A stretch of 64,000 nucleotides of DNA from Angiostrongylus vasorum (Eukaryota > Nematoda > Chromadorea > Rhabditida > Metastrongylidae). Positions 31,485 through 43,934 of the stretch are shown in pieces. The stretch covers positions 1-64,000 of the forward strand of contig JADANN010000263.1 of assembly GCA_018806985.1 (NCBI GenBank), written 5' to 3'. The position numbers were made by a program, and so were the translations under genes. The notes beneath the pieces are model-generated. The model saw only the letters and a list, made by a program, of their open reading frames with translations. It did no database searches and had not been told where the DNA came from. Within the stretch, counting starts at the first letter, position 1; the number at the start of each line of letters is the position of its first letter.

Positions 31485-32310
31485 ATTTTAAAAAAGTACT
31501 TTTGATAAATTGATTGATTTGATAAATTTCTAGGATGCCAGAAGTCATCACATGAGACGGATATGCATTCAATGAGCTCTGATGAACAATGTTAATGTAG
31601 TTGAGTGCATGGAGAATCGTCAGCGACTGATGAAAGCCGAAGACTTAACGTCTTTATACCGTACCTCATTGCTAAGCCAATTCAACCATCCGATCATATT
31701 TCTTCCCATCTTCCTCAAACTTCGTTTTTTTTTCAGTCGTATTCAATTTTCTCTATGCTACAATTCAGAAAGAGGAAGTGTGAACGATACACAAGAATTG
31801 GTGGAATGTACTCATTTTCCTTTTAGATTCTGACTTATACAACCATCAGCATTACGAGTTAAAGGCTATAAGTGCGAAATGTATTCACTGAAGGCAGATT
31901 AGACAGTTCAAGCACACAGCCGAAGAATTCACATTTTTTCTTCTCGTTCTTCGTCGGTAATTTGGATTCTATTCGAACTTTTTATTATTGGTTGTTGAAT
32001 CGGTTTATACCGTCACTTCATGCAAAATCATGGACGAAATTTTTTCTCTTTTCTTCTTTCTGAATCATATGATCTGAACAATGCTGATTAGGTCTCGATT
32101 CCTTCAATCTGAAACGTTTTAACCTCATGATTTAATCAGGCAGCAAGTGCTTGCTTCACCTTGGAAACAGACTTCGCTGAGACACTAAAAGGGTACTGAA
32201 ATATTTCTCCGATGAATTAGCTCGTACTTATTTGAGCATCAAATACCTGACTGATGTACGCCGGAAGAAAGATGAAGTGGTCAGTGAACTGAAGGTTATA
32301 GAAGAGTTAA
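31485..32310. other. No feature seen
   Basis: AT-rich with T-runs; no exon or repeat recognised. Confidence 0.35.
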
Positions 32311-32314
32311 TTAA

Positions 32315-32625
32315 GAAAGGATAAAGCTCTCGGCGTTGATCAATCCTTGAGGGATGAGCCATACGTTCGACTTCATCAAGTATCGTTGGAAGTGATTGAA
32401 TGCATATCTCGCCTTTACAATAACTCGCGGTGGCCTACCGATTTATCGAGCCAGTGCTGCTATCCTGCCAGACAAGTCCGGTACCAATTTGCCGACCCCG
32501 GAGGGATGGAAGGCTTGCTGGGTCATGGGCGCGGAGATCGATTCCACCTATGTGTCGCAGTGGCGCTTCCAACCACTGCGTCACACGCGCCCTTGGCCCG
32601 CCAAGCCTTCCATCCCCTCCGGGAA
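32315..32625 (-). repeat. Family D tRNA-derived SINE, copy 3
   Basis: Well-preserved copy. The minus-strand head at 32540-32605 has GACGCAGTGGTTGGAAGCG (A-box-like) and GTGGAATCGATCTCCGCG. Body CCGGGGTCGGCAAATTGGTA and CACCGCGAGTTATTG-like segment; ends GATTGATCAACGCCGAGAGC then TTTATCC. Confidence 0.75.
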
Positions 32626-32629
32626 TAGT

Positions 32630-34115
32630 CACTTAAAATCATAAATGCTCTAATCTATATGATTAATACTTTGACGTAGAGAATGTCCATGATCCTTCCA
32701 AAGGAAGACAAGGGATCCATCCATTACGTATTTCGGTAATGCTCACCTCGTAAGTAATGCTAAGCAAAGTAGTTTAGCAATGCTAAGTACAGTAATTTAG
32801 CACTTTTTTCAGTGCTTTCCTTTCTCTAAAAGTAAAGGCGTGGATTGTCATTGATTATTGAAAAATTGATTGCTGTCATGAACAGTGATTTATAACCATT
32901 CTAATGAAGTTAGTGTAGCCGCTAGCCCGACCTGTGACTTGAACATAGACAATATTCACTGTTCTCTGCTCTGACGAGACTTCGCTTGGATGTATGACGT
33001 TTTGCTAAGCAGCTGGCGCCTTAGAGACGGAAATTTCCTTGACGACGCTCTTAGAGGTTAATCCTTTGCTAAACTTCCTAGTTCGGAAACAAAACAGGCT
33101 TGTTAAATATGCTGAATGTGCAACCTAACTTCCTTTTTCATTCATTGAGTCTCATCTCACTTAACAGTCAGTGCTTCGTCTACAAGACATTCTAATAACA
33201 TTCCTTAAAAAACCATCTTTAGAACATACAAATTATTACATATGACTTTTAACAGAAAAGAAAGAATTGGAATAGGAGATTAAAGAATAAAGAATCGAAT
33301 ACAAGAAAAAACAATAGAAGAGTAAAGGAATAGAATAATGGATTGTTATTATATTTATTTGTATGAAGTTATAAACTGATCTGAACTTAACAAGAGGCGT
33401 TCCACTCGTAACAGCACGGCTCGAACGTCAGGCATCGACCAACAACACTAACAACCATGACGACGAAAACTTATACCATCATCGCGTCAGTTTAACAATA
33501 TCAGTTGATAAGATCATATAAACAAGCATATCAACTATTCATGCTAAAGTTTATAGAAAGTCGGCCTTCTGAATAACTAGTTATTCTTCTCTCTCCATCA
33601 TTCATTCACCATCATCTATGCCACCTCTGTTTTGGAGATACATATGATCCAACTTCACTGTAGAAAACGGCGTTCTAGTGCTGTAAATCACCAGCATCAT
33701 TTTCCTATAAATCTTTAAGTCAATTTCATCATTGTCATCAAGGAGCTAAAAGTAACTAGTTGTCATGGAATTTTCGCATAATCTACAGTATACGCAATCT
33801 GCAAAATAAGCAATTGTGGGATTTCCACTGATTGTTTCCATCCCTTTTTCTCTTTTTCCTCCCACCATCAATATGGCCTGATTAGCTCGTTGCCAGCCAT
33901 GTAAAAAAATTACATAAATAATTTTAACACTATTTTAGCAACACCATAGTACTGTAGCACTCATATTCACATTCAAAGAGTTTCTTTCATGCGTCGTGTG
34001 TGTCCCACTACTTCTCAAATTCTTTTCTGTGCCTTGCAACCATCACAATAGTACATGCCGCTTCGGTTGTGGATTGGAGTGCAAATTGAGTATCGCCATC
34101 TTTCATTGACCTATT
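32630..34115. other. Unassigned; one inverted repeat and a short tandem tract
   Basis: 32755-32810 holds imperfect repeats of TTTAGCAATGCTAAG. 33350-33400 and 33495-33540 form an imperfect inverted repeat (TATTTGTATGAAGTTATAAA / TATCAGTTGATAAGATCATA), resembling PLE pLTR ends at 21790. No coding sequence seen. Confidence 0.35.
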
Positions 34116-34119
34116 CAAT

Positions 34120-34640
34120 ACTATTAACTTTTTATTTACTGCCTAATATAATTTTTCATGACACAGCATTAAGCGAAATACAATCACAACGTTGCTGAGA
34201 TATTTGCAAAACTCTCGACCGCAGGTGTCCATGGTGGGGAACCAACGCGCTATTACCCTTTCCGGGGGCTAATGCGTTCACCACCACACCATGCGGGTCC
34301 CTTCGTTTCGCCTGTCTCTCAGCTAGTTAAAAAAAACCTGCCGCTAGAAGGAGTAGGCAGTAAATAATAAGTCAAAAATTGTGATTATAACTGCAGCCTC
34401 AGCTTAACTGGGTTCGTTGCCGATTTGGGCCCCCCAGATCAATCCCGCTCACGGGTGATTGCTGATGGCAAAAGATCAATAGAACTAGCTGAGAGACAGG
34501 CGAAACGAAGGACCCGCATGGTGTGGTGGTGAGCGCGCTACTCCCCGGAAAAGGACAATAGCGCGTTCGTTCCCCACCATAGGCACCTGCAGTCCAGAGT
34601 TTTGCAAATATCTTAGCATCACTAAAACTGGTGTTGTTAT
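34120..34640. repeat. Family C repeat, inverted dimer
   Basis: Plus half at 34120-34335 (GCTGAGATATTTGCAAAACT, then TTACCCTTTCCGGGGGCTAA) and a full minus half at 34335-34640 (GTGTGGTGGTGAGCGCGCTA, GCGTTCGTTCCCCACC). The halves meet at a truncated CTCTCAGCTAGTT. Confidence 0.7.
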
Positions 34641-34914
34641 TTTGGGTAATGATGACATTGGGATTTTCCCCTTGAACACGCTCGGTTAAACAGAAAACTT
34701 TCAACGAATTTTAAGGTAAAGAATCTTGAAGCTTCCAAAATTTCTAAAATTTTGGCGTCCCATGGATTTGCGAAGCTTGTAAAAAAACGTCTTACCTCTT
34801 TTCGTGTTTGTGATTTTTGAATATCGTCCCCCTTATTTTCAATTTTTTTGAAGTTCTACTTCGGATTTCACTGTTGTTTTTAATGATTACTTTTCCTTTA
34901 TTGGCTCGAATTAT

Positions 34915-35175
34915 TTTTCACAGCATTGAGAAATTTGCAAAACTTGGAACCCTAGCCCGTTACGAACTCTCGATTGCCCTTTCTGGGAGCTCATGTGTTA
35001 CTCGCTGCACCGCTGACGCCCTTTCCATGGCATGCTCACAGCGATTTTCTACCTAGTGGAACTATCAGCAATCGAGTGGTAAATGCCAGCCCAACGCTTT
35101 CGAATCTGGCCTGGGCTCCAAATTTGGTAAATATCTCAGCATCGTTGTGGTTCCATTTCACTTAATACCTGGCTA
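34915..35175. repeat. Divergent family C inverted dimer
   Basis: Starts with TTGAGAAATTTGCAAAACTT and ends with GGTAAATATCTCAGCATCGT TGTGG on the opposite orientation. The middle is poorly conserved. Confidence 0.45.
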
Positions 35176-35179
35176 TAAA

Positions 35180-38085
35180 ACATTGGGTAGTAGGTAGAAG
35201 TCGAACAATGTGATTCACAATTAGCTATTCACTTGATAATCGAGTAAAATGAATTCCGCACGAAAAGCCGAGTAGCGTACTGTGTGTCATTGGAGGAGGG
35301 CGATAAAACACCGAAAAGCTTCCAAACTTTCCTGATAGCGATATTATGGTAGTTTCTTGGCGCTCCACCGACCAAATTGTCCACAGTAGTAACATGAATC
35401 TTTGCTGGATCACAACAGTAGGTTCAGAACATTGAAAGAACGGAGTAGCGGCGATCTGGATTGGGAAGAGATGAGTCAAAGGAAACCAGCTCTATTGCAT
35501 GACTATTTCTCTACTGGACATTTTACAGTTGAACAGGTGAGAGATAAGCGAATTAGCTAGGAATACCATGCCAGTTCCAGGATACTTATGGGACTTGCCA
35601 TCAATCAACGGCCAAATTTCAAAGATCTCCACAAGTGCTTTCTAGAAAACTCATCAGTTATCCGCCTCTCGTGGAAACGACTTCATTAGTTCATGGACTA
35701 GAAACTCGTAATTCCGCTGTTATGTTCATAAAACTCGCTTCTTTCTGAAAACACTATGCATAGTCGTTCTTATTTCGATTATTGGAGTTCACATAGACCA
35801 GAAAATCCTCATCTAATATTTAACACTAAGAAATAATTAAACAGCGTTCTGTTTTGAACAATCTACTGGTTCCATTCTCTAATATTACAGAAGTCTAAGA
35901 CGAAGCATTTAGTCCACTGATGCTCAAAGAGATAACCGTTACCGTCTAGGCATTTTGTGATTACATCAAGAAGATATGAGTTTCTAGACATTTCGTTCGG
36001 TCATTCAATGTTTACGTAAAGATTCAAACACTGAGCTTAAAAATCCTCCTTTCGAGAACGATTTGATGAAGACGCAACAGAATACATCACTTTACCGCCA
36101 GTGATGTTTGTTTGAAATAAGCACGTCCACTGGACGAAGAAGGCGTCCTTCGTGAAAACATGCCACATTTCATTGCGTATTAGGTGATTTGACGTATCAT
36201 TCATTAATCTTCATGTCCATTCGGGCAGTAAATTCTCAGGTCTTGATAAACCCATTTACTGTCTGGTCTGATTAGATCTACTGAAACCTCTTCAAAGAAG
36301 TGGAAGGCTTCATCGGAATACAAGTGATCACATTACTTTGGAGTATTCCTCTCTGGTGTTGGTGCTATCCGAACACATTTTCTTCGTAATCGATTAAGAA
36401 AAAAATCCGAGAAACCTTGGAATTCCACGTTGACTAGCTGGGTTCTTATGCTAGACGTCAACTAGTTGAAGTTGAGAAAAAGCTAACGTGTGCTGGAACT
36501 TAATTGACGCTTTTTTGAGCTTTAAAACACTTAAATATGTAATAAATTAGTTTGGAGAAGTTGTTAATCTATTTAAAAGAGTCTAGGAAACCCAGAAGTA
36601 TTGAACTTCAAAGCATTCGAGGCATTTTGCTGACTCAAAAAGATAGTGTGAGAACGAAAAACTGCTGAAGAAACGCTTGAATTTTGAGGTGGACACCTTT
36701 AAATAGAATACGGCCAGTGAAAAACAGCTTCTTTGTCAATCGTGTGATGATCATCGGTAACAACACCACCTTCAGCTGTCGACTAGAATCATTTCCTATT
36801 CATGATATGTGTTGCTTGTTGCCGACGAAGTCCAGTCAGACACCAGAGCTCATCTCACAGCTTACATAGTTTTCTCACACGCGAACTCATAGGTGATCAT
36901 ATTCTCCTCAACACTTTTCTCAGGCAGTACTTTTAACTGGATATCAGAAAACGAAGTGATTGTTTCCAAAGCGATATACTTTAGAACTGTTACGAATGAA
37001 ATTTTGGTGCTATTCATATTATTCCATTGAGCAGTTCACGAAAATCCTACGTCTGCCTAGTCTGTTGGAAACGCAATTGACACCTTTCTAATAGCCTTCC
37101 CATCTAAAACTTATCTAAAACTTCTCTAAGAAAGATGTTCATTGTTATTAGTAGATCTTTTTTAAAGGATATCTGTCGCAACCGTTAGCTGGAAGAAAGT
37201 CTGAATCCCGTTTCTTTATCGCAAGCCCTTCCTTCAGTTTTTATTTCATCATTAATACTTCGCATTTAAGCATGACAGGTAACTGCTCAATCGTTTTGTC
37301 GTTTTTTCGTGGCTTTTTAGCTAATAATACCTTCACTTTAATTGCCCTACGACATGCAGCTAATTTTCTCGAGGTTGCAACCCTATCAGTGGTTAGAAAG
37401 TTGTTTGTAATGAGTCCAAATCTTGATGGGATTTATTTTTCTTTCATGTCGTCCCTAGAAACCGTATTCTTCCAAGTCTTCTTTTTTTTCTTATTTTTTT
37501 CTCTGTTTGCTAGTATAAACCGGTGGAAAGTAAGTGCACTGTTTCCCTCGTCATAACTCGAGAACCCTTGTGCAACACACGTTAAGAATTCTCTTTTGGC
37601 CTGCACGATGGAGAAAATTCGTGTGAAGTGGTGATTATAGAAATTCAGAAAAAAAGCAGACATGAAATTAATGCGAAGTGGTACAACATAAAAAAGTGAA
37701 TGTCATACTTAGAATGCTGATTACTGATTTCTTATTCATATAGCTAAAACCGTGAGCTTTTTTATGCTCCAGGGGGAGACGTAGGTAGGCCAAGAGTTCA
37801 ATCCTAACTCAACGACAATCAAACCATTGTTAGTGTGCTTAACCAATTTCTATCGCACACCAAACTCACTTTGAGTGTCCCAGTAAAAAATTGCAGCTTA
37901 TACATTTATCCCTGATGGTGAAAGCGTTTTTTTAACTGCTATTTGTGTTTGTCGGATGAAAGCAATTATCAGATGAGAATAGAGAAGAGACCGATGATGA
38001 ACACAAAAAATTTATGAAGGGAGTAACAGAACGGAAACGTTAGTTTCCAATGTTGATTACAACTTCGGACAACGCATTTAAGTGC
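35180..38085. other. Long stretch without a recognisable gene
   Basis: AT-rich. Scattered frames of 60-94 codons (36684-36869, 37272-37556) lack family resemblance. A short minus-strand frame near 36320 reads YSDEAFHFFEE, which is too little to call a transposase. Confidence 0.35.
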
Positions 38086-38089
38086 AGGG

Positions 38090-38259
38090 CAAGCACTAAT
38101 AACCTTGACTTGATCGAGGAAGTGAACCGGCTCGTTGAATTGTTGTTTAGCCACTACACACAATTACGTCTGATGGATTATTGCGACCATACGTTGTGGC
38201 AAATATGCGGCGATTCATTTTTTCATTTAGAGATAAAGCCCAAACATTCGATGATATAA
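38090..38259 (+). CDS. Exon-like ORF, unidentified
   Basis: After an acceptor-like ATTTAAGTGCAG, an open frame of about 55 codons includes NLDLIEEVNRLVELLFSHYT and LRLMDYCDHTLWQICG, with a predicted amphipathic start. It ends in a stop at 38259; a downstream donor was not identified. Coding is possible but unproven. Confidence 0.3.
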
Positions 38260-38338
38260 CGAGTAAGATTTGGTGATTAAGAATCTCGGTGACTTGTAGG
38301 GCTCTATCGTTCCATCAAATAAGTGTTTCTATCCTTGC

Positions 38339-38635
38339 TGATGTGGACGCGTTTAGCGCTGTTGTCGGAGGCACCGTGAAATACAAATGGGATCGACCCC
38401 CCACGCTCCAGGCTCGCCATGAATTCCATTCCTCCAGGCTCGAAAAAATTGGTACCAGTCCTGTCTGGGATGATAGCAGCACTGGCTGGATAAAATGGAA
38501 GGCCACCGCGAGTCATTGTAAAGGCCAGATATGCATTCAATCACTTCTAACGATGGTTAATGAAGTCGAATGCACATCGCATCCCTCAAGGATTGATCAA
38601 CTCCAACACCCTCATCCTTAACTTTTTATCCTTCA
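38339..38635 (+). repeat. Family D tRNA-derived SINE, copy 4
   Basis: Head TTAGCGCTGTTGTCGGAGGC, then AATGGGATCGACCCCC. Body GGTACCAGTCCTGTCTGGGA, TGCATTCAATCACTTCTAAC; ends CTCAAGGATTGATCAACTCC and TTTTTATCCTT. Confidence 0.7.
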
Positions 38636-38984
38636 AGGCTTGCTGGCTATTGATGTGGCCATCCTAGAAGCACAAACGGCTTGGCATGTTTAGGACAAGG
38701 AGGATCGAACAAACGGCCAATCAAGCGTATGAAAAGGCACCTCTATCCTCTGCAGTATACGTGGCCTGTTCAAGTTTTTTAAGCTGTACAAAAGTAAAAT
38801 TCAGGTAAAGATAAATACAAATAATTGCGGTAGTTGTAACAGAGCAATTTAGAGAAAATCAAAAAAGCTACAAATGGAAATGAATGCTATTCACGCAGGA
38901 AAGAAGAAGTCTTCTTGTGAGAAAAGGAATAACTTTGCAAGCTTTTGTTTTTTACTGAAAGCCACTGACGGAATGTAATCACTT

Positions 38985-39275
38985 TCTATTTATTGCCTAT
39001 TGTTTTCAATGACAAGTTATGATGTGAAATATAACTAGAATGAGGCTGAGATATTTGCAAAACTCCGGACCGCAGGTGTTTGCGATGGGCATCGAACACG
39101 TTATTACCCTTTCTGGAGGCTAACGCGTTCACCACCACACCATGCGAGTCGTTCAATTCTCCATCCTCTCAGCCGTGGCTTGTAGGTGCTACCAGCGATC
39201 ACACGTCAACGGGATTGACCTGGGGAGCACAAATCGGCATTGAACCCAGTTAAGCTGAAACTGTAGTATAAGCTA
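38985..39275 (+). repeat. Family C repeat, plus copy
   Basis: Contains GCTGAGATATTTGCAAAACT, CCGGACCGCAGGTGTTTGCG, and ends in ACCCAGTTAAGCTGAAACTG. Confidence 0.65.
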
Positions 39276-39344
39276 CAACGTAACAAATTTTGATTTGCTG
39301 AGTATTCTTTTTTCATGGCATATTTCCTGGATAGTGCCAATGAA

Positions 39345-39495
39345 ATACCCCTGAGAGAAAGGTTTAACGAACAACTCGCATGGCGTGGTGATGACCGCGT
39401 TAGTTTCTGGAAAGGTTAATAGCATGTTCGATCCCCTATCGCATACACCTAAGGACCAGAGTTTTGCAAATATCTTCGCATCATTGTAGTTATAT
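39345..39495 (-). repeat. Family C half unit, minus copy
   Basis: GAACAACTCGCATGGCGTGG, GTTAGTTTCTGGAAAGGTTA and TTTTGCAAATATCTTCGCAT. Together with 38985-39275 it makes a spaced inverted pair. Confidence 0.6.
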
Positions 39496-39689
39496 GTCAC
39501 TGACAGAGTTCAACTCTAACTATTTCAGTTAGTCCTAAATTATCGGTGATATCCATTAGAATAAAGTTGACAAGAACGGCAGCAAAATCAATTTGCACCA
39601 ATTTTTTCCTTGTGGATCACCTTAATTAAAGTTTTGGTAGGTGGTAACGATTTTCGCATGGTTCAGCAATAAACGTAGAATATCCAATC

Positions 39690-40070
39690 ACTTTATCAGA
39701 TATTTATCAGACATTTATCAGGCATTTATCAGACACGCAACGTACCCTGCCGTTAAACAGACATTTATCAGACACGCAACATACCCTGCCATTAAAAAGA
39801 ATAGGCAGTAAATAAAAAGGATAAGATTGTGATTATAACTATAGCCTCAGCTTAACTGGGTTCAATTCCGATTTGGGCTCCTCAGATCAATGCCGTTGAC
39901 GAGTGATTGCTGATGGCAGCGATCGATAGAACTAGCTGAGAGAAAGGCGAAACGAAGGGCCCGCATTGTGTGGAGGTGAATGCGTTACTCTTCGGAGAGG
40001 ACAATAGCGTGTTCGTTCCCCACCGCAGACCTTTGCGGTCCGGAGTTTTGTAAATATCTCAGCATTACAG
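39690..40070 (-). repeat. Family C repeat with 5' tandem duplication
   Basis: Minus-oriented unit (GCCTCAGCTTAACTGGGTTC, GTGTTCGTTCCCCACCGC, TTTTGTAAATATCTCAGCAT). Its left edge carries two copies of ~47 bp (CAGACATTTATCAGACACGC then AACGTACCCTGCCGTTAAA) and extra ATTTATCAGACATTTATCAG units at 39700-39780. Confidence 0.65.
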
Positions 40071-40309
40071 AAGTTAATCATCGCTTCCCTTATGACTTAA
40101 ACAACTCCTTTATGAAAAGCCATGTGATTCTTAGCGTTAACTCCCTTCGACCGCTATTTTAAATTTACTTTCCACTGAAGAAATTAAAAAGACCAGGTGA
40201 GCAAGATTTCTACTCTATGCTTATATGGCGTCATATCGTAATGGAAATGGTATCATATCGATAATTCTTCAACAGTCACATCCTCGTCAGAATGAGCTTC
40301 TTTAAAGAT

Positions 40310-40510
40310 AAGGGATGAAAAGGATAAATCTCTTGTCGTTGATCAATCCCTGAGGGATGCACCATTCGTTCCACTTCGTCAAGCATCGTTAGTGGTGAAT
40401 GAATGCAAAGCTGCCCTTTACAACTACTGATGTTGCAGTGCTGCTATCCTCCCAGGCAGGTCTGGTCCCAATTTGCCCACCTCTACCCACTGCGCGGCGC
40501 GCATACTACA
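40310..40510 (-). repeat. Family D SINE, shortened copy
   Basis: GGATAAATCTCTTGTCGTTG and TCAATCCCTGAGGGATGCAC at left, CTGCTATCCTCCCAGGCAGG in the middle; head reduced (CCACTGCGCGGCGCGC). Confidence 0.6.
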
Positions 40511-40727
40511 ATAGTTTGATTCGCATCTGTATATAGGGATAAAAGAGGAAAAGCCTACCGATCAGTTTAAGCTGGAGGACATCTTTGAAATGGTTTTGAC
40601 CATTTCTGTGAATATTTAATACGTTCTTCCGAAGAGAACTCGAGAATGTTACTCACACTCGGTTGAGTCCTATCGTTAAACTCTTGTTTAGATAAAATAT
40701 CTTTAACAAACTAGAAAAAAGAAAAAA

Positions 40728-40865
40728 AAACACACACACACGTGGAATCGATCCCCGTGCCCACGGTCCCAGCAAGCCTTCTATCCGCCTGGGGTCGGCA
40801 AAATGCTACCAGACTTGTCTGCGAGGATAACATCACTGGCTCGATACATCGGTAGTTAGCTGAGA
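40728..40865 (+). repeat. Family D fragment after a CA tract
   Basis: A short CACACACACACACA tract at 40730-40741, then GTGGAATCGATCCCCGTGCC and GACTTGTCTGCGAGGATAAC, cut off at CGGTAGTTAGCTGAGAGAAA, where family C sequence begins. Confidence 0.6.
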
Positions 40866-41005
40866 GAAAACTAGAGCAAGTGCCTCCGTGGCACAGTGTG
40901 TAATGCGTAAACCCTCGGAAAAGGAAATCGTGGTCCGATCCAGTGTGCTGTCCAAGTTCTGTGAATATCTCAACATCGTTGTAGTCTTGTTTCATTGTAA
41001 GCAAT
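40866..41005 (-). repeat. Family C unit with clear tRNA-like head
   Basis: On the plus strand as written: GTGCCTCCGTGGCACAGTGT GTAATGCG (A-box-like) and TCGTGGTCCGATCCAGTG (B-box-like), then CTGTGAATATCTCAACATCG. It fuses directly to the preceding family D piece. Confidence 0.55.
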
Positions 41006-41009
41006 AATG

Positions 41010-42635
41010 TTCTTTCCACTGTTCATCGAGTTTCAAAAAGGAAGCATTTCTGGCCAAATTGCTTTGAATTCGAAGAGGAGCCAATCAGTTAACACTTGCA
41101 CTTAGTTAAACTTCTAACCCACATCCACTAGTAGTGGTTTAAATTATTTCAGATGAATGAAAAACGCTGGATGACAGTTCCCATAGCTATCATGTATCTT
41201 AATACAAAAATATTGATTGTTGTTGCTGAGGTTAAATGAAGGTCGGTTTTCAAAAATATTGTTTTACTGCACCACGTGCTTGCAAATGGATTACTGAGTT
41301 ACGCATTGCCCGTCCAGAGTAGATCTTAATGGAGAAGCAAATCGATCGACACCGCCCTGAAGAAGAGAGCACCGCTGAGTGAAGTTAACTATCCGAGCGT
41401 TAGTCGCTCTACTGGATTCGACTCGATGGGACTGCGAACACCCACATCGTTGCGACAACTAGGTGTGGACCATCGACTCAGATCAGGGGGAAGGCTACGA
41501 AACGTTATCCGAATAAAACTTTTAAATCAGTGTCGTGTCACTTGTATCTTGAAGGAATTATCGTGTGATTTTTAGATTGCTCAGCTTGCATGAGGTTGTT
41601 ACTTAGCATTTATTAGGTCAACGTAACGACCTCTTCGACTTCTTCAGAACCGCAATGACCAGATTCCATTGCCCAAAGTCCCTCATTCTTGCCGCGTTGA
41701 GGGTGGTATTTTCTTGGGTAGAGCGCCGTCCAAGTGAAGTAACCTCGCTCAGCGGTGTCCCTTTAAACATGGCGCTTGTTGACTCGTTGCTGACTAGTAA
41801 TGACATTTTTTTCATGTTGACAATCCATCCTGTAGCAGTCGCTATTAATATAGCTAACACAGCGAAATAATCCCTTACTAAACCGACTTTCACTTAATCA
41901 TGGCGTGAATAGACAGTATATTTCTTTGGATTGCTCAGCTTGCATAAGGTTGCTACATAGCCGACGACGATCGACTGACGATGACTGTTAAATAATCTGC
42001 TACATAACGGTTGTGGACCACCCACAGGGATCATCGACTCTGAAGGAGATGAAGAGCTCGGTTTAGTAAGTTATAACTATCACAGTATCTTTCAAAATTT
42101 TTGAGAACATTTTGGAGATCGCAAGGTTTCCTCAATAATTGTTGGTGGTTGATTTCCTTTTGATAACAAGAGTGTTTGAAGAGTTAACGACGTGGTAAGT
42201 TTATTAGGAAAATCGAACTAATCCAGTTTATTGAAGAACTTGTTTGAGATTATAATAGAGGCTTGAAGATGAGGGTTTTCTGGATATCACTGCTTTACTG
42301 AAAGTTTACCATACGAAATAGTACTTAACACAAAACTTTCTAGAAGAAGGAACAAGAGTGTAGCTACCGATATTTTCAGCGATGCCATTCCGGAACACCG
42401 GCCAGTCCGTATCAATGAGTTGCCGTTTGTCCAACCTTTTGGTTTCCTTAAATACACTCTAGAATTGATCGATGCCAAATCTAGCAATAAAGCAATGATC
42501 AGTGATACAGAAGAATGTATTTCTTTATAACGAGTTAACAAAATTCTCTGTCTTGCCGGCAGAAATCAACAAATTTTGTTTCCACCTATAATAAATCAAG
42601 CTTCTAGCACTTCGTGAACAATGTTTATCTAAGGG
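41010..42635. other. Unassigned with decayed pLTR-like sites
   Basis: 41525-41660 and 41930-42060 share GATTGCTCAGCTTGCAT(G/A)AGGTTG and flank a CTGAAGAAG-type site (minus strand, 41630-41655), like a decayed PLE pLTR pair. No coding sequence recognised. Confidence 0.3.
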
Positions 42636-42639
42636 CATA

Positions 42640-42972
42640 TAGAGCACAGTGGTTGGAGGTGGTTTGCAGTACAGAAGTATTCATAAAGAGTGCGTGTAGT
42701 GCAGTTGTCGGAAGCGCCTTGAAGACGTGGAATCGATCCCGGCGCCCATGGTCCACTAAGCGTTCCATCCCTCCGACGTCGGCAAATTGGTACGAGACTT
42801 GTCTAGGAAGATAACACCACTGGCTCGATACATCGGTAGAGCACCGCGAGTTATTGTAAAGGCCAAATATGCATTCAATCACCTCCAACGATACTTGATG
42901 AAGTCGAACGTATGGCTCATCCCTCAATGATTGATCAACGCCGAGAACTTCCTCCTTTATCCTTTATACAAC
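42640..42972 (+). repeat. Family D tRNA-derived SINE, with duplicated head
   Basis: Two head-like segments in a row: AGAGCACAGTGGTTGGAGGT at 42640 and GTAGTGCAGTTGTCGGAAGC at 42695, then GTGGAATCGATCCCGGCGCC. Body CGGCAAATTGGTACGAGACT; end TCAATGATTGATCAACGCCG and TTTATCCTTTATA. Confidence 0.7.
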
Positions 42973-42984
42973 CAATCACGTCAG

Positions 42985-43170
42985 GCAAACCAAGCCGACT
43001 CACTCTTCTAGAGTCTTTAAATTAGCATCCAACTTGTCTAGAAGGATAAAATTAATGATTTGATGCATTAGTAAGCTCCGAAACATTGTACAGACCAAAT
43101 ATTAAATCAGTCATCTCTAATGATACTTAATGAAGTCAAATGCATGGCGCATCCCTCAGGGGATTAGCCG
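42985..43170 (+). repeat. Family D headless copy
   Basis: AACTTGTCTAGAAGGATAAA, TGATGCATTAGTAAGCTCCG and CATGGCGCATCCCTCAGGGG. Lies in tandem with the previous copy. Confidence 0.55.
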
Positions 43171-43174
43171 AGCG

Positions 43175-43930
43175 CTTTGAACGGTCAACGTTCATCAAGA
43201 GATTAAAGGCTATAATACAACTAACTGGTCATGTCATCCGTGAATGGGCTATGTCAGTACCGACCAACTTACTCTACCCAAATACCAAGCCTTTTTCATC
43301 GAATATCCTTACTTCGTCCTAGTTTCCCGTTTTTTCTTCGATTTTTCGAGTACAAAGATGTAAAGCGGAAATCGCGATAATGAAGTTATTTCGCTTCCAT
43401 TGCCGCTTATATGAACGCCGCATTTACTCTTCGCTTTTTCTCTTCTTGTTTATATTTGTTAAGGAAAAATCCTATGTAAGTCCATACTGTTCATGAAAAA
43501 GTAATCTGTAGTGGTTTCTGAGCGCCTTTTTTCTTTTGGCTGAGTGGTGCTACAGTTTTTTCATGAGCATTAGGTTAAAGGAACTCAACAACGTTAGTCG
43601 ACATCTTAGTGACACTATGTTCCCTTCTTCGAATAAATTCGACGTAATACCGATTTATTCCATAATATCGCACATCTTCAATCGGTATTACTCAGTGTGT
43701 GCCTTTTGCACGTAATGTTAGTGAAAGTTCTCTTGTGCATTAATTCCTATGCTCATTACAAATCCCTATTCATTTCGTAGATATAATCTTTTTTATAAAC
43801 GCAATTTTTCTTGCTAAGTTTTATGCTCTATCTTTCTACTCCCTTTTCTGTCATTCTTCATCTTCTTTTTCCTGTCTTTCTTGCTACTCCACTTCTATCT
43901 TTGGTGTTATTCTCGTTCTCACTGTCATTT
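43175..43930. other. No feature seen
   Basis: AT-rich with T-runs; no exon recognised. Confidence 0.3.
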
Positions 43931-43934
43931 GAAG

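Noticed and set aside
36204..36335. Minus-strand frame with YSDEAFHFFEE, resembling the SDEA motif of Tc1/mariner transposases
   Set aside because: Only about 38 codons, with no second catalytic block or terminal repeats visible. Too little to call.
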